NCBI RefSeq assembly: GCF_900167535.1
Contig: NZ_FUYE01000003.1
Span: 416,414-480,413, forward strand
Reading direction: 5' to 3'
Length of the DNA stretch: 64,000 nucleotides
Origin: Prosthecobacter debontii
GTDB taxonomy: Bacteria > Verrucomicrobiota > Verrucomicrobiia > Verrucomicrobiales > Verrucomicrobiaceae
Below, in pieces: positions 43,885-53,483 of this stretch. Position numbers and translations under genes: made by a program. The notes under the pieces are model-generated. The model was not told where the DNA came from. It searched no databases and saw nothing but the letters and a program-made list of their open reading frames with translations. Position 1 is the first letter of the stretch. Each line of letters begins with the position of its first letter.

Positions 43885-45810
43885 TCAAGGCTGTGCCACC
43901 TCACCGGCGTCTCCAGCCTTCAGACCCTCCACAAGCCGCTGAATGCCGCTGCGGGCAAACTCACTCGGCGGATAAAGACGACGGGCTTTGAGATACCAGG
44001 CGATGGCGGAACCCGATTGCTTCCGCTGCTCATGTTGCTTGGCCTTTTCGATGGCGCTGACAAACTCGCTGGCTTTCACACTCAGCTCCGAGCGCATCTT
44101 GGTGATCTCGGGATCTTCCGGAAACTGCTGATACTCACGCTCGATGGCTTCCCAGGCTCCGAAGCTGTTACCGTTTCGAGCGGACTCACCCGCAGCATGC
44201 ACCACCATGTTCACGCGGCCAATATCGGTAAGCACCTGATTCAGTTGCTCTTGTCGGGCGGGATCATTGATCGATGCGGCAAGAAAACGTCCCTTATCAT
44301 TGAACACCTGACGGAAATTTCTCTGGCTCAGAAGGCGATCCAGATCGAGCAAAGCCTGAGCTTGGATATCGCTGTTCTGACCGATCATGTTGGAGACCTC
44401 GCGGAGCTTGGGATTGGTGGGCCAGATTTCTGCCGCGCCTTTGAGTTCCGCAGCGACTGCCGTTTGATCCCCTTTCACCGCCGCAGCACGGGCTGCAGTC
44501 AGACGCATGTCACTGAGTGTGCGGGCGGTTTCAATGGCGGCCAGAGGCTTGGAGAAATCAAAGTCGCTGGAGGATTGGCGGAGCTTTTTCACCAACTCTT
44601 CCGCCAAGCCGAAATCCCGCATCTCCAGGGCATTGATGAGCTGATTGCCGTCTCGCACATAATCGAGAACTTTCAGCTTCGTCACCATGGGCAACCGCCG
44701 AACCCGCGGCAGATACTCACCGACCGCATACGCCTCCATGAGGCGCTTGCTCGCACTGTCGTAGTCCTGACGCAGCACGAGCTGCTCAAAGGCCACGACC
44801 GCTTCATCCACTCCTCGGATTGCCTCGGCGGAGAATCCGTCGATCAAGCTCACCGTCGGCGGCATGCCCGTGGTGGCGGAGAACATCTTTTTCAGGTCCG
44901 AGTTGTCGTCCAATTGCAGCACACTGTCGCCGTCCCGGAACATGTGCGGATAGAGGCGGCAAGCGATGATGGCATGCTCAAACCGACGCTGCATGAAGAG
45001 TTGCACCATCAGGGCCTGGAACTGGGTCTTACTGGTGACCTCGGAGAGGCCAATCGCTGTCTCATTCAGCTTCATTCTCGCCTCGATTTCAGCGATGCTT
45101 TTGATGTAACCTGAGACGCGGCCAAAGCTCATGTTGTTGCTCTGCTGCCGCTGCGCCGCCTGCTGGCGATTATTGGCATTCGCGCCACCTTTGGTGCTAC
45201 CGCCGGAGGTGTTCGGGCTCAAGGGGGCACTGTTCATCCCCTGCTCCGTATTCCACTCCAGGTCCTTGCGCCGCTTCAGCATGGCGTCATTGGCCGAGCG
45301 CAGATTGTTCACCTTTCGCTGGGCCAGCCAGACATCCCACACGCCATTGGCAATGGTGTTGCAAATGCCCCCATCAATTGGGAACGCTCCTGCCTCGGGC
45401 AGCAGAGCAAAGGCCTTCGAGACATCTGGCCCACCGCTGCGTGTCGGGGCCAGCAGTTGGGTGATCTGCGCGATCAAATCACGATAGGCTTGATCGTCAG
45501 TGCTGTTCGCCTCCGGTGTCGCCAGATAGATCTCGAACTTCGACCGAGCCAGCCGGTTGTTGTTGAGATTCCACATTTTACCATCCCAGGTCACGGTTTC
45601 GCTACCGCTATCCACATGCGGAACGAGACCGCCAAAGATGGAATCCTGGCCCCCTTGCTGCCCGCCCCCACCTCCACCCGATGATGACGAAGAAGCAGAA
45701 CTGCTCGGTGCAGAAGATGCGGGCGCGGGGCTGCTTGGTGATGGCAGCACTTGAGCTCCCAACCAAGCCGGAGAAAGGCACACAGCGGAAAACAGGACGA
45801 GTCTTTTCAT
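43885..45810 (-). CDS. Secreted protein with helical (TPR-like) repeats, unknown function
   Basis: A 641-residue protein with a signal peptide cleaved after WLGAQ. A Pro/Ser/Gly low-complexity segment (about 22-53) precedes a strand-rich part and then long alpha-helical repeats from about residue 230 to the end, e.g. QLFMQRRFEHAIIACRLYPHMF, ALEMRDFGLAEELVKKLRQ and SGSAIAWYLKARRLYPPSEFARSGIQRLVEGL, reminiscent of degenerate TPRs. The family is not one I can name; related proteins appear common in Verrucomicrobia. It is in line with the small membrane protein at 45823 (12-bp gap), so the two are probably co-transcribed. Confidence 0.8.
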   Translation of the reverse strand: MKRLVLFSAVCLSPAWLGAQVLPSPSSPAPASSAPSSSASSSSSGGGGGGQQGGQDSIFGGLVPHVDSGSETVTWDGKMWNLNNNRLARSKFEIYLATPEANSTDDQAYRDLIAQITQLLAPTRSGGPDVSKAFALLPEAGAFPIDGGICNTIANGVWDVWLAQRKVNNLRSANDAMLKRRKDLEWNTEQGMNSAPLSPNTSGGSTKGGANANNRQQAAQRQQSNNMSFGRVSGYIKSIAEIEARMKLNETAIGLSEVTSKTQFQALMVQLFMQRRFEHAIIACRLYPHMFRDGDSVLQLDDNSDLKKMFSATTGMPPTVSLIDGFSAEAIRGVDEAVVAFEQLVLRQDYDSASKRLMEAYAVGEYLPRVRRLPMVTKLKVLDYVRDGNQLINALEMRDFGLAEELVKKLRQSSSDFDFSKPLAAIETARTLSDMRLTAARAAAVKGDQTAVAAELKGAAEIWPTNPKLREVSNMIGQNSDIQAQALLDLDRLLSQRNFRQVFNDKGRFLAASINDPARQEQLNQVLTDIGRVNMVVHAAGESARNGNSFGAWEAIEREYQQFPEDPEITKMRSELSVKASEFVSAIEKAKQHEQRKQSGSAIAWYLKARRLYPPSEFARSGIQRLVEGLKAGDAGEVAQP

Positions 45811-45822
45811 GGGCTTCAGACT

Positions 45823-46221
45823 TCAGGCTTTGATCAGTTCCAGCACTTCCAGCACTCCTGTCTCCATGACACGGACTTTAAAAACGTAACGCTGGCCTCT
45901 TTGAATGTTGGTTTCCAGTTTAGAAGGCACCCAGACGGGCACAAAGGAACCTGCCTCAGACACCTGCACGCTGAAAAGTCGGCCATCGACGGCACGCCAG
46001 TTATCCAGTCGGTCATCCACCGTTCCCTCCACCTTGTAGGTGTTGCCACTCAATGCGGTGGAGCTTTCCAGATACTCCTCCGTGCTCAAGGCCGTGACTC
46101 CCGTCATCGGGTCCGTGGTTCGATTCAGCAGCGCGTAGCCGCCTCCAATGCCCAGGCCCACCAGGGCGAGCAGTCCGATGAGATGGCTGGGTTTCAGTCC
46201 TGATTGCGCACGTCGAGCCAT
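45823..46221 (-). CDS. Small membrane-anchored protein, OB-like periplasmic domain
   Basis: A 132-residue protein. A short basic N-terminus (MARRAQSGLKPS) is followed by one transmembrane segment (about 13-32) and a beta-rich periplasmic domain: NTYKVEGTVDDRLDNWRAVDGRLFSVQV, FVPVWVPSKLETNIQRGQRYVFKVRV. The arrangement resembles small OB-fold periplasmic proteins such as CcmE in outline, but the haem-binding His motif is not seen, so I do not call it CcmE. Its neighbours are an eight-haem cytochrome gene upstream and the helical-repeat protein downstream, all on the minus strand. Start: the ATG at 46221 rather than the longer frame. Confidence 0.72.
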   Translation of the reverse strand: MARRAQSGLKPSHLIGLLALVGLGIGGGYALLNRTTDPMTGVTALSTEEYLESSTALSGNTYKVEGTVDDRLDNWRAVDGRLFSVQVSEAGSFVPVWVPSKLETNIQRGQRYVFKVRVMETGVLEVLELIKA

Positions 46222-46306
46222 GAAAAGGGAGGAATTTAAACCGAGTCTAACGGAGCACGCGACAGGCGGCAACATTGACCGTGCATATTTACCGTAAAAG
46301 CGCCGG

Positions 46307-48646
46307 TTAGTTGCGCGTCAACATCATCAAAAGCTGCTGCGCAGGCTGAAATCCAGGATTGATCTGCAGGGCACGTTGCGCCGCTGAGATCGCCTGATCC
46401 CGCTGCCCAAGCTGAGCCAGGATCGTCGCCCGGGCATAAGGTATCCCGGCGTCGGCCGGATCGGCCCCTTCACCTTTCCGCAGAGCGTCCATGGCTTCCG
46501 CCGTGCGGCCCTGGCCATTGAGAGCCAACCCAAGATTGTACCAAGCCCGAGCAAATTGGGGGGCCTGCTTCACACACTCGCGCAGCGCTGCAATCGTCGC
46601 CTCCATATCGCCCGTTTCACTCAGAGCCAGCCCGAGTTCATAGTGAAATTGCGCTTCTTGGGGAGCCAAGCGGATGGCATCGCGAAGTTTCTCGATCAAC
46701 TTCGCCGTGTTCCCCGCAGCACTGTAAAGCATGGCCAAATCATGATGGAACGGAGGTGAATTGGGATCCCAGCGGATCGCCGTTTCCATGTGTTGGATCG
46801 CCGTCGGCACATCCCGCAGAGCATAGTAGAACTGGCCGAGCTGCATCTGACCACTTGGTTGATCCGCATTCAGTCTCAACATGTGCTGGAGTTCTTTTCC
46901 AGCAACGCTGTCCAGATTCAGCGATTCCCGCAGTGACCATGCTGCCGTGACACGCACGCTGCGCACGGGGTCCTCCAACAGCTTCTCCGCCGCACTGCGC
47001 AAGCTACTGCTTTGCAAAGCAGGCTCAATGACGCGTGCCGCAGACTGCCTGACGAGGGGGTGCTCATGCTCAAGCTGGCGGGCCACGGCTTGCTGCACTT
47101 GGGGTTCGGTCATCCAGCGATCCAGCAAAAGGGTTGCACTGGCTTTCCAGTGCGGCGTGTCATCGCTCTCCAGCAGTGCCAGCAAGCCATCACGCCCCTC
47201 GGGATTGCCCTGCCGTGCTTTCGCAATCGTCATCGCCCGTGACCGGGTGCGACGATTCATCTTCTCGCCATACCATTTGTCCGTCGCGGCAAGAGCCCAG
47301 TCCACGGTTTGATCCTGATGGCATTTATTGCAGGCATTCGGCACTCCGTATTCCTTGGTCAAGAGCGGGTCTGGGATGGTGAAACCGTGATCGTGACGTG
47401 GATGCCTCTGCATGTAGGTCGTCTGCGGCATATGGCAGTTGATGCATTCATTCCCCGTGCTGGTGGGTTGGTGAAAGCTGTGCATCTCCGGCAAGATCGC
47501 CGGCGCATTCGGGAACCCGCCCGCGGTGTGGCAGCGCATGCAGAGTTGGTTACCCGGCAGGATGGTCTTCATGCTATGCATGTCATGACAGTCCATGCAG
47601 CGCACCCCGGCATGATACATGCGACTGCTGATGAAACTCGCAAACTCGTAGTTCTCATCGCGGATCTGACCATCGGGATAATAGACATCCGTGTGATCCG
47701 TGATCGTCAGCAGGTAGTGATCCCAAAAGGATTCCCCAGGCACAAAGTCCCCCGTGATTTCACCCCGCCGGGCATGGCATCCCGCACAGTTATCCACCTG
47801 CTGATCCCGGCTCCATTTCACCAAAGTCGGGTCTTTTTGACCGCTACCCTTGTATTGCCGCTGCCAGTCATCATGCGCCTTCATGGGCCCGTGGCAGGAT
47901 TCACAGCTCACCGTCAGTTGAGCCATGGAGGTATGGTAGGTATCGGTGTCGGGATCGTAGTTTTTCCGCACCCGCGTGTTGTGGCAGCTCGCGCACATCT
48001 GATTCCACACCATGCCACGCCCGGTCCAGTGGCCCCACTCACCAGGTTGGCGATCTTCATCGCCATAGACATTGAACCAATCGCCTTTTTTGGGATCGAA
48101 GCAGGCCTCCATCGCATGCAGGCGGCCCTTTTGCCCTTTCACGAGGAATTGCCGCAAAGGCGCATGCCCAATGACTCGCTCCACCGGATAGGCCTCACGT
48201 TTGTTATCAAAGCCCAAGGAGATGATCTCATACACATCCCCTTCTTTCTTGGCCTCAGTGGTCTGACTGCCGTGATGGAAAACCTGCGGGGGTTGAAAAC
48301 CCGCGAGATCAAGTTTGTCCTCGGGCAGCCTCTCCGCCAGACCGTGATGAGAGGTCTTCCACTTGTCGTATTCAGTGCTGTGGCATTCCTTGCAAGACTC
48401 GGCCCCCGCATAAGTCGCGAAGGTGGCCTTCTCATCAGGCATAATAAAGGGTTGCAGCTTCCCTTTCGGACCCGCCACCGATAAGGCCGTCACCGGCACT
48501 TCCTTGTAACTTTTCTTCGGCCACATCGCCCAGCCGATCAATCCCATCACGGCCACCAGCCCACCCGCCACCAGTAGCATCCCCCCGGATGAACCTGCAT
48601 CAGCGGGAGGTGGGGAGGGTTGGGGATCCTGGCGGCGTTTTTTCAT
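46307..48646 (-). CDS. Membrane-anchored eight-haem c-type cytochrome with HEAT and TPR repeats
   Basis: A 779-residue protein. A signal anchor spans about residues 22-42. Eight CxxCH motifs lie between 85 and 442: CKECH, CASCH, CESCH, CAGCH, CMDCH, CMRCH, CINCH and CNKCH, with many extra His for axial ligation, as in cytochrome c554/octahaem families. From about 480 to 590 there are HEAT-like units (LLDRWMTEPQVQQAVARQLEHEHPLVRQSAARVIEPAL, VRSVRVTAAWSL), and from 600 to the end about five TPRs (PTAIQHMETAIRWDPNSPPFHHDLAMLYSAAG and similar). It is presumably a periplasmic electron carrier or oxidoreductase assembled with protein partners. MKKRRQD at 48646 is the chosen start. No partner enzyme is encoded alongside. 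Confidence 0.93.
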   Translation of the reverse strand: MKKRRQDPQPSPPPADAGSSGGMLLVAGGLVAVMGLIGWAMWPKKSYKEVPVTALSVAGPKGKLQPFIMPDEKATFATYAGAESCKECHSTEYDKWKTSHHGLAERLPEDKLDLAGFQPPQVFHHGSQTTEAKKEGDVYEIISLGFDNKREAYPVERVIGHAPLRQFLVKGQKGRLHAMEACFDPKKGDWFNVYGDEDRQPGEWGHWTGRGMVWNQMCASCHNTRVRKNYDPDTDTYHTSMAQLTVSCESCHGPMKAHDDWQRQYKGSGQKDPTLVKWSRDQQVDNCAGCHARRGEITGDFVPGESFWDHYLLTITDHTDVYYPDGQIRDENYEFASFISSRMYHAGVRCMDCHDMHSMKTILPGNQLCMRCHTAGGFPNAPAILPEMHSFHQPTSTGNECINCHMPQTTYMQRHPRHDHGFTIPDPLLTKEYGVPNACNKCHQDQTVDWALAATDKWYGEKMNRRTRSRAMTIAKARQGNPEGRDGLLALLESDDTPHWKASATLLLDRWMTEPQVQQAVARQLEHEHPLVRQSAARVIEPALQSSSLRSAAEKLLEDPVRSVRVTAAWSLRESLNLDSVAGKELQHMLRLNADQPSGQMQLGQFYYALRDVPTAIQHMETAIRWDPNSPPFHHDLAMLYSAAGNTAKLIEKLRDAIRLAPQEAQFHYELGLALSETGDMEATIAALRECVKQAPQFARAWYNLGLALNGQGRTAEAMDALRKGEGADPADAGIPYARATILAQLGQRDQAISAAQRALQINPGFQPAQQLLMMLTRN

Positions 48647-48730
48647 GTCTCTTGAATACGTGGCAAAGCGGAGCCCCGTCAACGCAGGGGAGGCCTGAAC
48701 CTGTCAAAAGAGTGGGCGAAAACGCGTTCG

Positions 48731-49900
48731 TCACTTCGCTCTCGCGGCAATCGGGCTGGCGAATTGGAAGACCCGAGTATCCGGCTTCACATCCGCCAGG
48801 ATATCCTTCCACGGCAGCACAAACTCCACGTATCCCATGGCATAAGGCCCGATTTCATACGGATCATAGCTGAAGCCGATCCCTCCAGGCGTGAGATACC
48901 AGGTCTCGTTCAGTTCCAAGCGATCCTCAAAGAGGCCAGCCTCCGTCAACGGATCCTTGGCTTTGAGCCCCCGCTGCTCACGCAAGAGATTCGCCGCCGC
49001 TCCGGCCCAGTGTTTATCATACCCAGGCTTAATCAGGTCCAGCAGCATCACTTCCTCACCTGTCTCCAGGTCAAAGCAGCGGTAACTTTTGCTGGAGTTG
49101 CCATGCGCACCGCCCTCATAGGCCCAGGTCAGATACTCAATCGTCAGGTAACCATGATCGTTCATCACCACCTTCTGCTCATCCATCGCTGAAAAGACAT
49201 ACGTGAACTCGTCATCATCACTGACCTCGGCGGTGTTTTGCGCGGCTTGAGTCAGCGCTTTGAGAATGTCATTTTCTGAGGGATTCTCCGGCACTTTTTC
49301 TCCCTGAGCATCGCCCTCACCCCCGGTCGGCACATTATGGGCATCTTGCCGAAGAACCCGATTGATGGCTTTGGCCGCTTTGGACTCGGAGGCCAGTTGC
49401 ACATATCTCACCTCGATCTCTCGACCTTGGTTCCGCGTGTTCTTCCGCAGAGTATTCACCGCCTTAAGAGCCGTCGTCACGACTTTGACGGATCCGGCCG
49501 GATAACTCTCTTTCAGCTCGATGGGCAGCTGCTTTTTCCCATCCGGCGATGACCACGTGCCCGCGATGACCTGACCTTTGAGTTTCACCTTCCACTCACC
49601 CGTGAAAGTTTCGCTGCCATTGAAAGCCTCATTTTCACGGAGCCTCACCGCGCCTTCATCATCCGATGACACCTGAGAAAGGCTGATGGGCACGCCTGTC
49701 TTGTGGTAGTAATAACTGCCGTCATACGTGCTCACGCCATCCTCCTGAACAGAGGCGCTCAGCAACAGGGTGATGCCCAGCCCGTTGCCGATTTGTCCCT
49801 CGAATCGCCGCTGCCAATCGCTCTCCTGAGATTCTTGAGCCCGCAGGCCGCCAAGAGAGCCAACCAACAATGCAGCAAAGAGGAAAATCTTCATAGACAT
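48731..49900 (-). CDS. Secreted DUF3298/RsiV-like domain protein
   Basis: A 389-residue protein with a signal peptide (MKIFLFAALLVGSLGGLRAQ). An N-terminal part (about 25-125) has features of small beta-barrels (YDGSYYYHKTG, GEWKVKLKGQVIAGTWSSPDGKKQLPIEL). The C-terminal part contains LTIEYLTWAYEGGAHGNSSKSYRCFDLETGEEVMLLDLI and PGGIGFSYDPYEIGPYAMGYVEFVLPW, the typical DUF3298 pattern also found in the RsiV anti-sigma factor/lysozyme-binding proteins. No sigma factor is adjacent, so I do not infer an anti-sigma role. Two possible ATG codons (49900 and 49894) differ by two residues. Confidence 0.83.
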   Translation of the reverse strand: MSMKIFLFAALLVGSLGGLRAQESQESDWQRRFEGQIGNGLGITLLLSASVQEDGVSTYDGSYYYHKTGVPISLSQVSSDDEGAVRLRENEAFNGSETFTGEWKVKLKGQVIAGTWSSPDGKKQLPIELKESYPAGSVKVVTTALKAVNTLRKNTRNQGREIEVRYVQLASESKAAKAINRVLRQDAHNVPTGGEGDAQGEKVPENPSENDILKALTQAAQNTAEVSDDDEFTYVFSAMDEQKVVMNDHGYLTIEYLTWAYEGGAHGNSSKSYRCFDLETGEEVMLLDLIKPGYDKHWAGAAANLLREQRGLKAKDPLTEAGLFEDRLELNETWYLTPGGIGFSYDPYEIGPYAMGYVEFVLPWKDILADVKPDTRVFQFASPIAARAK

Positions 49901-50057
49901 GGGAAATCCGCGCCAGAATGCCCCTGCATCCTCGGCTGACAACCTCTTTCACCGCGAACAAAAAAGACCCAAAGACCAAGCTCGACTCTTTTTCACAAAC
50001 GGATTTCAAGCGAATCGCTTGTCCCGAGAGTCTGATTCCCTAGTGTGAGGCACCCCC

Positions 50058-50615
50058 ATGGCGCTTAAAGCCACCATTCTTAAAGCTCGAATCGACGTCT
50101 CGGACCTCGACCGAAATCACTACACCGATCACCAGCTCACCCTGGCCCAACATCCTTCTGAAACCAACGAAAGGTTGATGGTCCGGCTCCTGGCCTACGT
50201 GCTGAATGCACCTGCCGACAATGACCGTGGCACCTTGGAGTTCGGTAAAGACATGTGGGACCCCGACGAAGCCTGCCTTTGGCAGAAGGACCTGACCGGC
50301 TTAGTCGTCCACTGGATCGAGGTGGGGCAACCTGATGAAAAACGCCTGCAACGGCTCTGCAGCCGCTCCGAATGCGTCACCGTGTATGCCTACGGCAGCA
50401 GCACCGACGCGTGGTGGACAGACATCTCTGGGAAACTGACTCGTCTGCAAAACCTCAAGATCTGGCAGATCCCTGCCGAGCAAAGTGAGCAACTGGCCAC
50501 CCTGACAAAGCGCTCCATGGACCTGCACATCACGATTCAGGATGGAGCGCTGTGGGTGGGTAATGACGAGGAATCGGTCGAGATCACTCTCCGCCAGCTT
50601 CACGGCGAGGCTTAA
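50058..50615 (+). CDS. yaeQ: YaeQ family protein
   Basis: A 185-residue protein matching YaeQ along its length: MALKATILKARIDVSDLDRNHYTDHQLTLAQHPSETNERLMVRLLAY, EACLWQKDLTGLVVHWIEVGQPDEKRL and ESVEITLRQLHG. The fold is a variant of the PD-(D/E)xK nuclease type in known structures, but the biological role is unsettled. It stands alone on the plus strand between secreted-protein genes. Its last four bases overlap the end of the convergent sulfatase gene. Confidence 0.95.
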   Translation: MALKATILKARIDVSDLDRNHYTDHQLTLAQHPSETNERLMVRLLAYVLNAPADNDRGTLEFGKDMWDPDEACLWQKDLTGLVVHWIEVGQPDEKRLQRLCSRSECVTVYAYGSSTDAWWTDISGKLTRLQNLKIWQIPAEQSEQLATLTKRSMDLHITIQDGALWVGNDEESVEITLRQLHGEA

Positions 50616-52024
50616 GCCCCGGGCTTGATAATGGCGGGCACCATCTCCAACGGATCGTCCATTTTCCGCTGGAGCGCTTGGAGCTGAATGAACAGGGTGT
50701 TCACGCGCTCTTGCTGAGCCGGCGCATCCGCGAGATCGTGCAACTCCTCGGGATCTTCTGCCACATGATACAAGCGCAGCGTCATCGCCTCCGGATAGGC
50801 GATGAGCTTCCAGCCATCCACAATGATGGCCCGCTGGAAATTCAGGTAGGCCCCATACACAGGTGCCGCAGTCGCCTGCGTGGACTTGCCCTCGATCAAA
50901 GGCAGCAAGCTATGAAAATCCACATCGTCAGCTTGAGCGTCGGCGATGTCCAGGCTCGTGGCCATGACATCCTGAAGATAAATGCTGGCGTCGATTTTCC
51001 CCGGCTGAACCCCAGGTCCTTTCACGAGGAACGGCACGCGCAGGCTGTGCTCATGCATATTCTGTTTGCCTAACAAACCATGCTTACCCACAGCCAACCC
51101 ATGGTCAGCCGTGAAAAAGATCCACGTCTTGTCAGCCTGACCACTGGCATCCAAAGCCGCCAGCACACGCCCAATCTGGGCATCCAGGTGGGTGATCAGT
51201 GCATAGTACTCCGCCCGATGCGTCTTGATGGCAAACTCCGTGCGCGGAAACGGAGCCAGCTTCTCATCCCGCAGCGTCGGGCCGCAGCCGATCTTGTCCT
51301 TGTAAGGATACTCGGGTAAAAAGCTCTCCGGCACCTGGATACGATCCAGCGGATACTTAGCCACATACTCCGCAGGAGACTGGCGTGGGTCATGCGGTGC
51401 GTTGAAGGCCACATACATGAAGAAGGGCTTTTCCTTGCCTGCGCCCTTTTGCAGATAAGCCACCGCATCATCAGCGGTCACTTCGCTCCAGTGTTTACCG
51501 CCCTGCCAATAGCCACCCAGATCCGGGTCAGATGGGCTCCACGGATCAGGCTGCCCCATGAGCGGGCGATTGTAACTGCTGGGCGTATCTTTCGGCATGC
51601 CGGAGCGCACATTCGAGGTTTGGTCAAAGCAGCGTGCGGCATCCACCGCCACATGCCATTTGCCGGTCATCAGCGTCTCATACCCATGCGCGGCCATGCG
51701 CTGCGACCACATCTTCCCTTGGGTCATCGCCTGTTTCAGATCCGTCTTCTGCGCCCGCCACACGTATTTCCCCGTGTTCAGCATGGTGCGGCTGGCGATG
51801 CAGACCGCTCCGCTCCACGAGCCCATGTTATAGGCATGGGTGAAAACCTTTCCGCTGTTGGCTAAGCGATCCAAATGCGGGGTTTCAATGTCAGTGTGCT
51901 CGAAGGCACGGATGGCATCATACGTGAAATCATCTGCAAAGAGGAACAGCACATTCGGTTTCTCAGCCGCCCACAGGCTGGCGTGGAGAAGACAAGCGCA
52001 AAGGATCAGAAACTTCGAATACAT
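50612..52024 (-). CDS. Secreted sulfatase, iduronate-2-sulfatase-like
   Basis: A 470-residue type I sulfatase with a signal peptide (cleavage after SLWA). Metal ligands are in NVLFLFADDFTYDA, and the formylglycine motif is CIASRT near residue 75 (Cys type, modified by an FGE enzyme encoded elsewhere), followed by GKYVWRAQK. GKWHVAVD, FMYVAFNAPHDPRQSPAEY and FFTADHGLAVGKHGLLGKQNMHEHSLRVPFLVKGPG complete the pattern. Iduronate/glucosamine sulfatases of this group desulfate polysaccharides, which fits the polymer-degrading lifestyle suggested by other genes. It is divergent from the NADH dehydrogenase gene. Confidence 0.94.
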   Translation of the reverse strand: MYSKFLILCACLLHASLWAAEKPNVLFLFADDFTYDAIRAFEHTDIETPHLDRLANSGKVFTHAYNMGSWSGAVCIASRTMLNTGKYVWRAQKTDLKQAMTQGKMWSQRMAAHGYETLMTGKWHVAVDAARCFDQTSNVRSGMPKDTPSSYNRPLMGQPDPWSPSDPDLGGYWQGGKHWSEVTADDAVAYLQKGAGKEKPFFMYVAFNAPHDPRQSPAEYVAKYPLDRIQVPESFLPEYPYKDKIGCGPTLRDEKLAPFPRTEFAIKTHRAEYYALITHLDAQIGRVLAALDASGQADKTWIFFTADHGLAVGKHGLLGKQNMHEHSLRVPFLVKGPGVQPGKIDASIYLQDVMATSLDIADAQADDVDFHSLLPLIEGKSTQATAAPVYGAYLNFQRAIIVDGWKLIAYPEAMTLRLYHVAEDPEELHDLADAPAQQERVNTLFIQLQALQRKMDDPLEMVPAIIKPGA

Positions 52025-52122
52025 GGGATGAAAGCAAACGAACGAAAAACATCGTCATTTCAGCGCATTCCCCTGGCGTGTTGTATGCTTGTCTGTGGCC
52101 TTGATCTCGTCTATTAACTGCC

Positions 52123-53385
52123 ATGAATTCGACTGCTTTGCCTGCTGGTGGACGTCCTGAGGAAGTCCTGATCCTAGGCGGTGGTTTTGCTGGGCTGACT
52201 TGCGCGAAAGAATTGAGTGACCCGCGCTTTCACGTCACCCTCGTTGACCGCTGGAACCACCACCTTTTTCAACCCCTGCTCTATCAGGTCGCGACCGCAG
52301 GTCTCTCCACCACAGAGATCGCCCAGCCGCTGCGCTCCATCCTCGCTGATCATAAGAATGTGACCACCCTCATGGATGAGGTCACCCAGATCGACCTGGA
52401 GAAGAAAACCGTCCTCACCAAGGAGCGCACCCTGGTTTACGATCACCTCGTCATCGCCCTGGGGGCCAAGACCGGTTTCTTTGGCCGCAATGAATGGGAG
52501 CCCTTCACCTTCGGCCTGAAAAGCCTGGAAGATGCCATGCATATCCGCCGAGAGGTGCTGCTGGCCTTTGAAAAAGCTGAGGCCGCCAATGACCCTGCGG
52601 AAACCGCCCGTCTGCTGACCATGGTCGTGGTCGGTGGCGGCCCGACCGGGGTGGAAATGTCCGGCTCTTTAGCCGAGTTGGCCAAGGTGGTGTTGCGAGA
52701 TGACTTCCGCCGCATCGACCCCACCCAGGCTCACGTTCACCTCATCGAGGCGGGACCCAAACTGCTGCCTATGTTCTCCGAAGGCCTCACGCGCTACACT
52801 CGTGAGCACCTGGAGGACATTGGCGTCAGCGTGCACCTCAACTGCCCGGTCAAGGAAGTGGGCAAGGGATACGTCATCGCCGGAGAGCAACGCATCGAAG
52901 CTGACATCATCATCTGGGCCGCTGGTGTCGAGGCCAGCCCCGTCACCCGCACCCTCGCGGGCGTGCCGCTGGATCGCGGAGGCCGCATCCAGGTGCAGCC
53001 GGATCTCAGCCTCCCCGGCTATCCCCAAGTCTATGCGGCGGGGGATCTCGTCAGCCTCACGGATGTCAAAGGCGTGCGTGTCCCCGGCGTCTGCCCAGCA
53101 GCCATTCAGATGGGCCAGCACATCGCCAAAGTGATCACCAAAGGTGACCGCATCCCCTACGCCTATTGGGACAAAGGCAGCATGGCCACCATCGGTCGCA
53201 AAGCCGCTGTCGCCATGTTCAAGGGCATGAACTTCCGTGGCTTCTTCGCCTGGCTCATGTGGCTCTTCGTTCACCTGCTCTTCCTCGTCGGCATGCGCAA
53301 CCGTGCCGCTGTCTTCCTGCACTGGGTGTGGAGCTACTTCACTTGGCAACGCGGTGCCCGGATCATCATGCCCCGGCAACAGTAA
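52123..53385 (+). CDS. ndh: Type II NADH dehydrogenase (NDH-2)
   Basis: A 420-residue flavoprotein. The FAD-binding motif LILGGGFAGLTCAKEL opens the protein, the NADH-binding motif VVVGGGPTGVEMSGSLAEL lies near residue 170, and YAAGDLVSL near residue 305 is the second FAD site. The LFQPLLYQVATAGLS segment is typical of NDH-2. The C-terminal helical region (FRGFFAWLMWLFVHLLFLVGMRNRAAVFLHWVWSYFTW) is hydrophobic and would attach the enzyme to the inner membrane, where it passes electrons from NADH to quinone without pumping protons. It stands alone, divergent from the sulfatase gene. Confidence 0.94.
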   Translation: MNSTALPAGGRPEEVLILGGGFAGLTCAKELSDPRFHVTLVDRWNHHLFQPLLYQVATAGLSTTEIAQPLRSILADHKNVTTLMDEVTQIDLEKKTVLTKERTLVYDHLVIALGAKTGFFGRNEWEPFTFGLKSLEDAMHIRREVLLAFEKAEAANDPAETARLLTMVVVGGGPTGVEMSGSLAELAKVVLRDDFRRIDPTQAHVHLIEAGPKLLPMFSEGLTRYTREHLEDIGVSVHLNCPVKEVGKGYVIAGEQRIEADIIIWAAGVEASPVTRTLAGVPLDRGGRIQVQPDLSLPGYPQVYAAGDLVSLTDVKGVRVPGVCPAAIQMGQHIAKVITKGDRIPYAYWDKGSMATIGRKAAVAMFKGMNFRGFFAWLMWLFVHLLFLVGMRNRAAVFLHWVWSYFTWQRGARIIMPRQQ

Positions 53386-53483
53386 AGCTCCTGCTGCACA
53401 TCGACCTGAGATAAAACTTTAGACCACCCACTCCCCTGGTGCGGAGGGTTGATTTACAACCCGTCACAGTGTACGAGAAAGGG

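Noticed and set aside
43873-45114. 413-codon frame antisense to the helical-repeat protein
   Set aside because: A mirror frame; the minus-strand protein has a signal peptide and repeats.
47309-48484. 391-codon frame antisense to the cytochrome gene
   Set aside because: The high His content is the complement of CxxCH-type codons; no independent evidence for coding.
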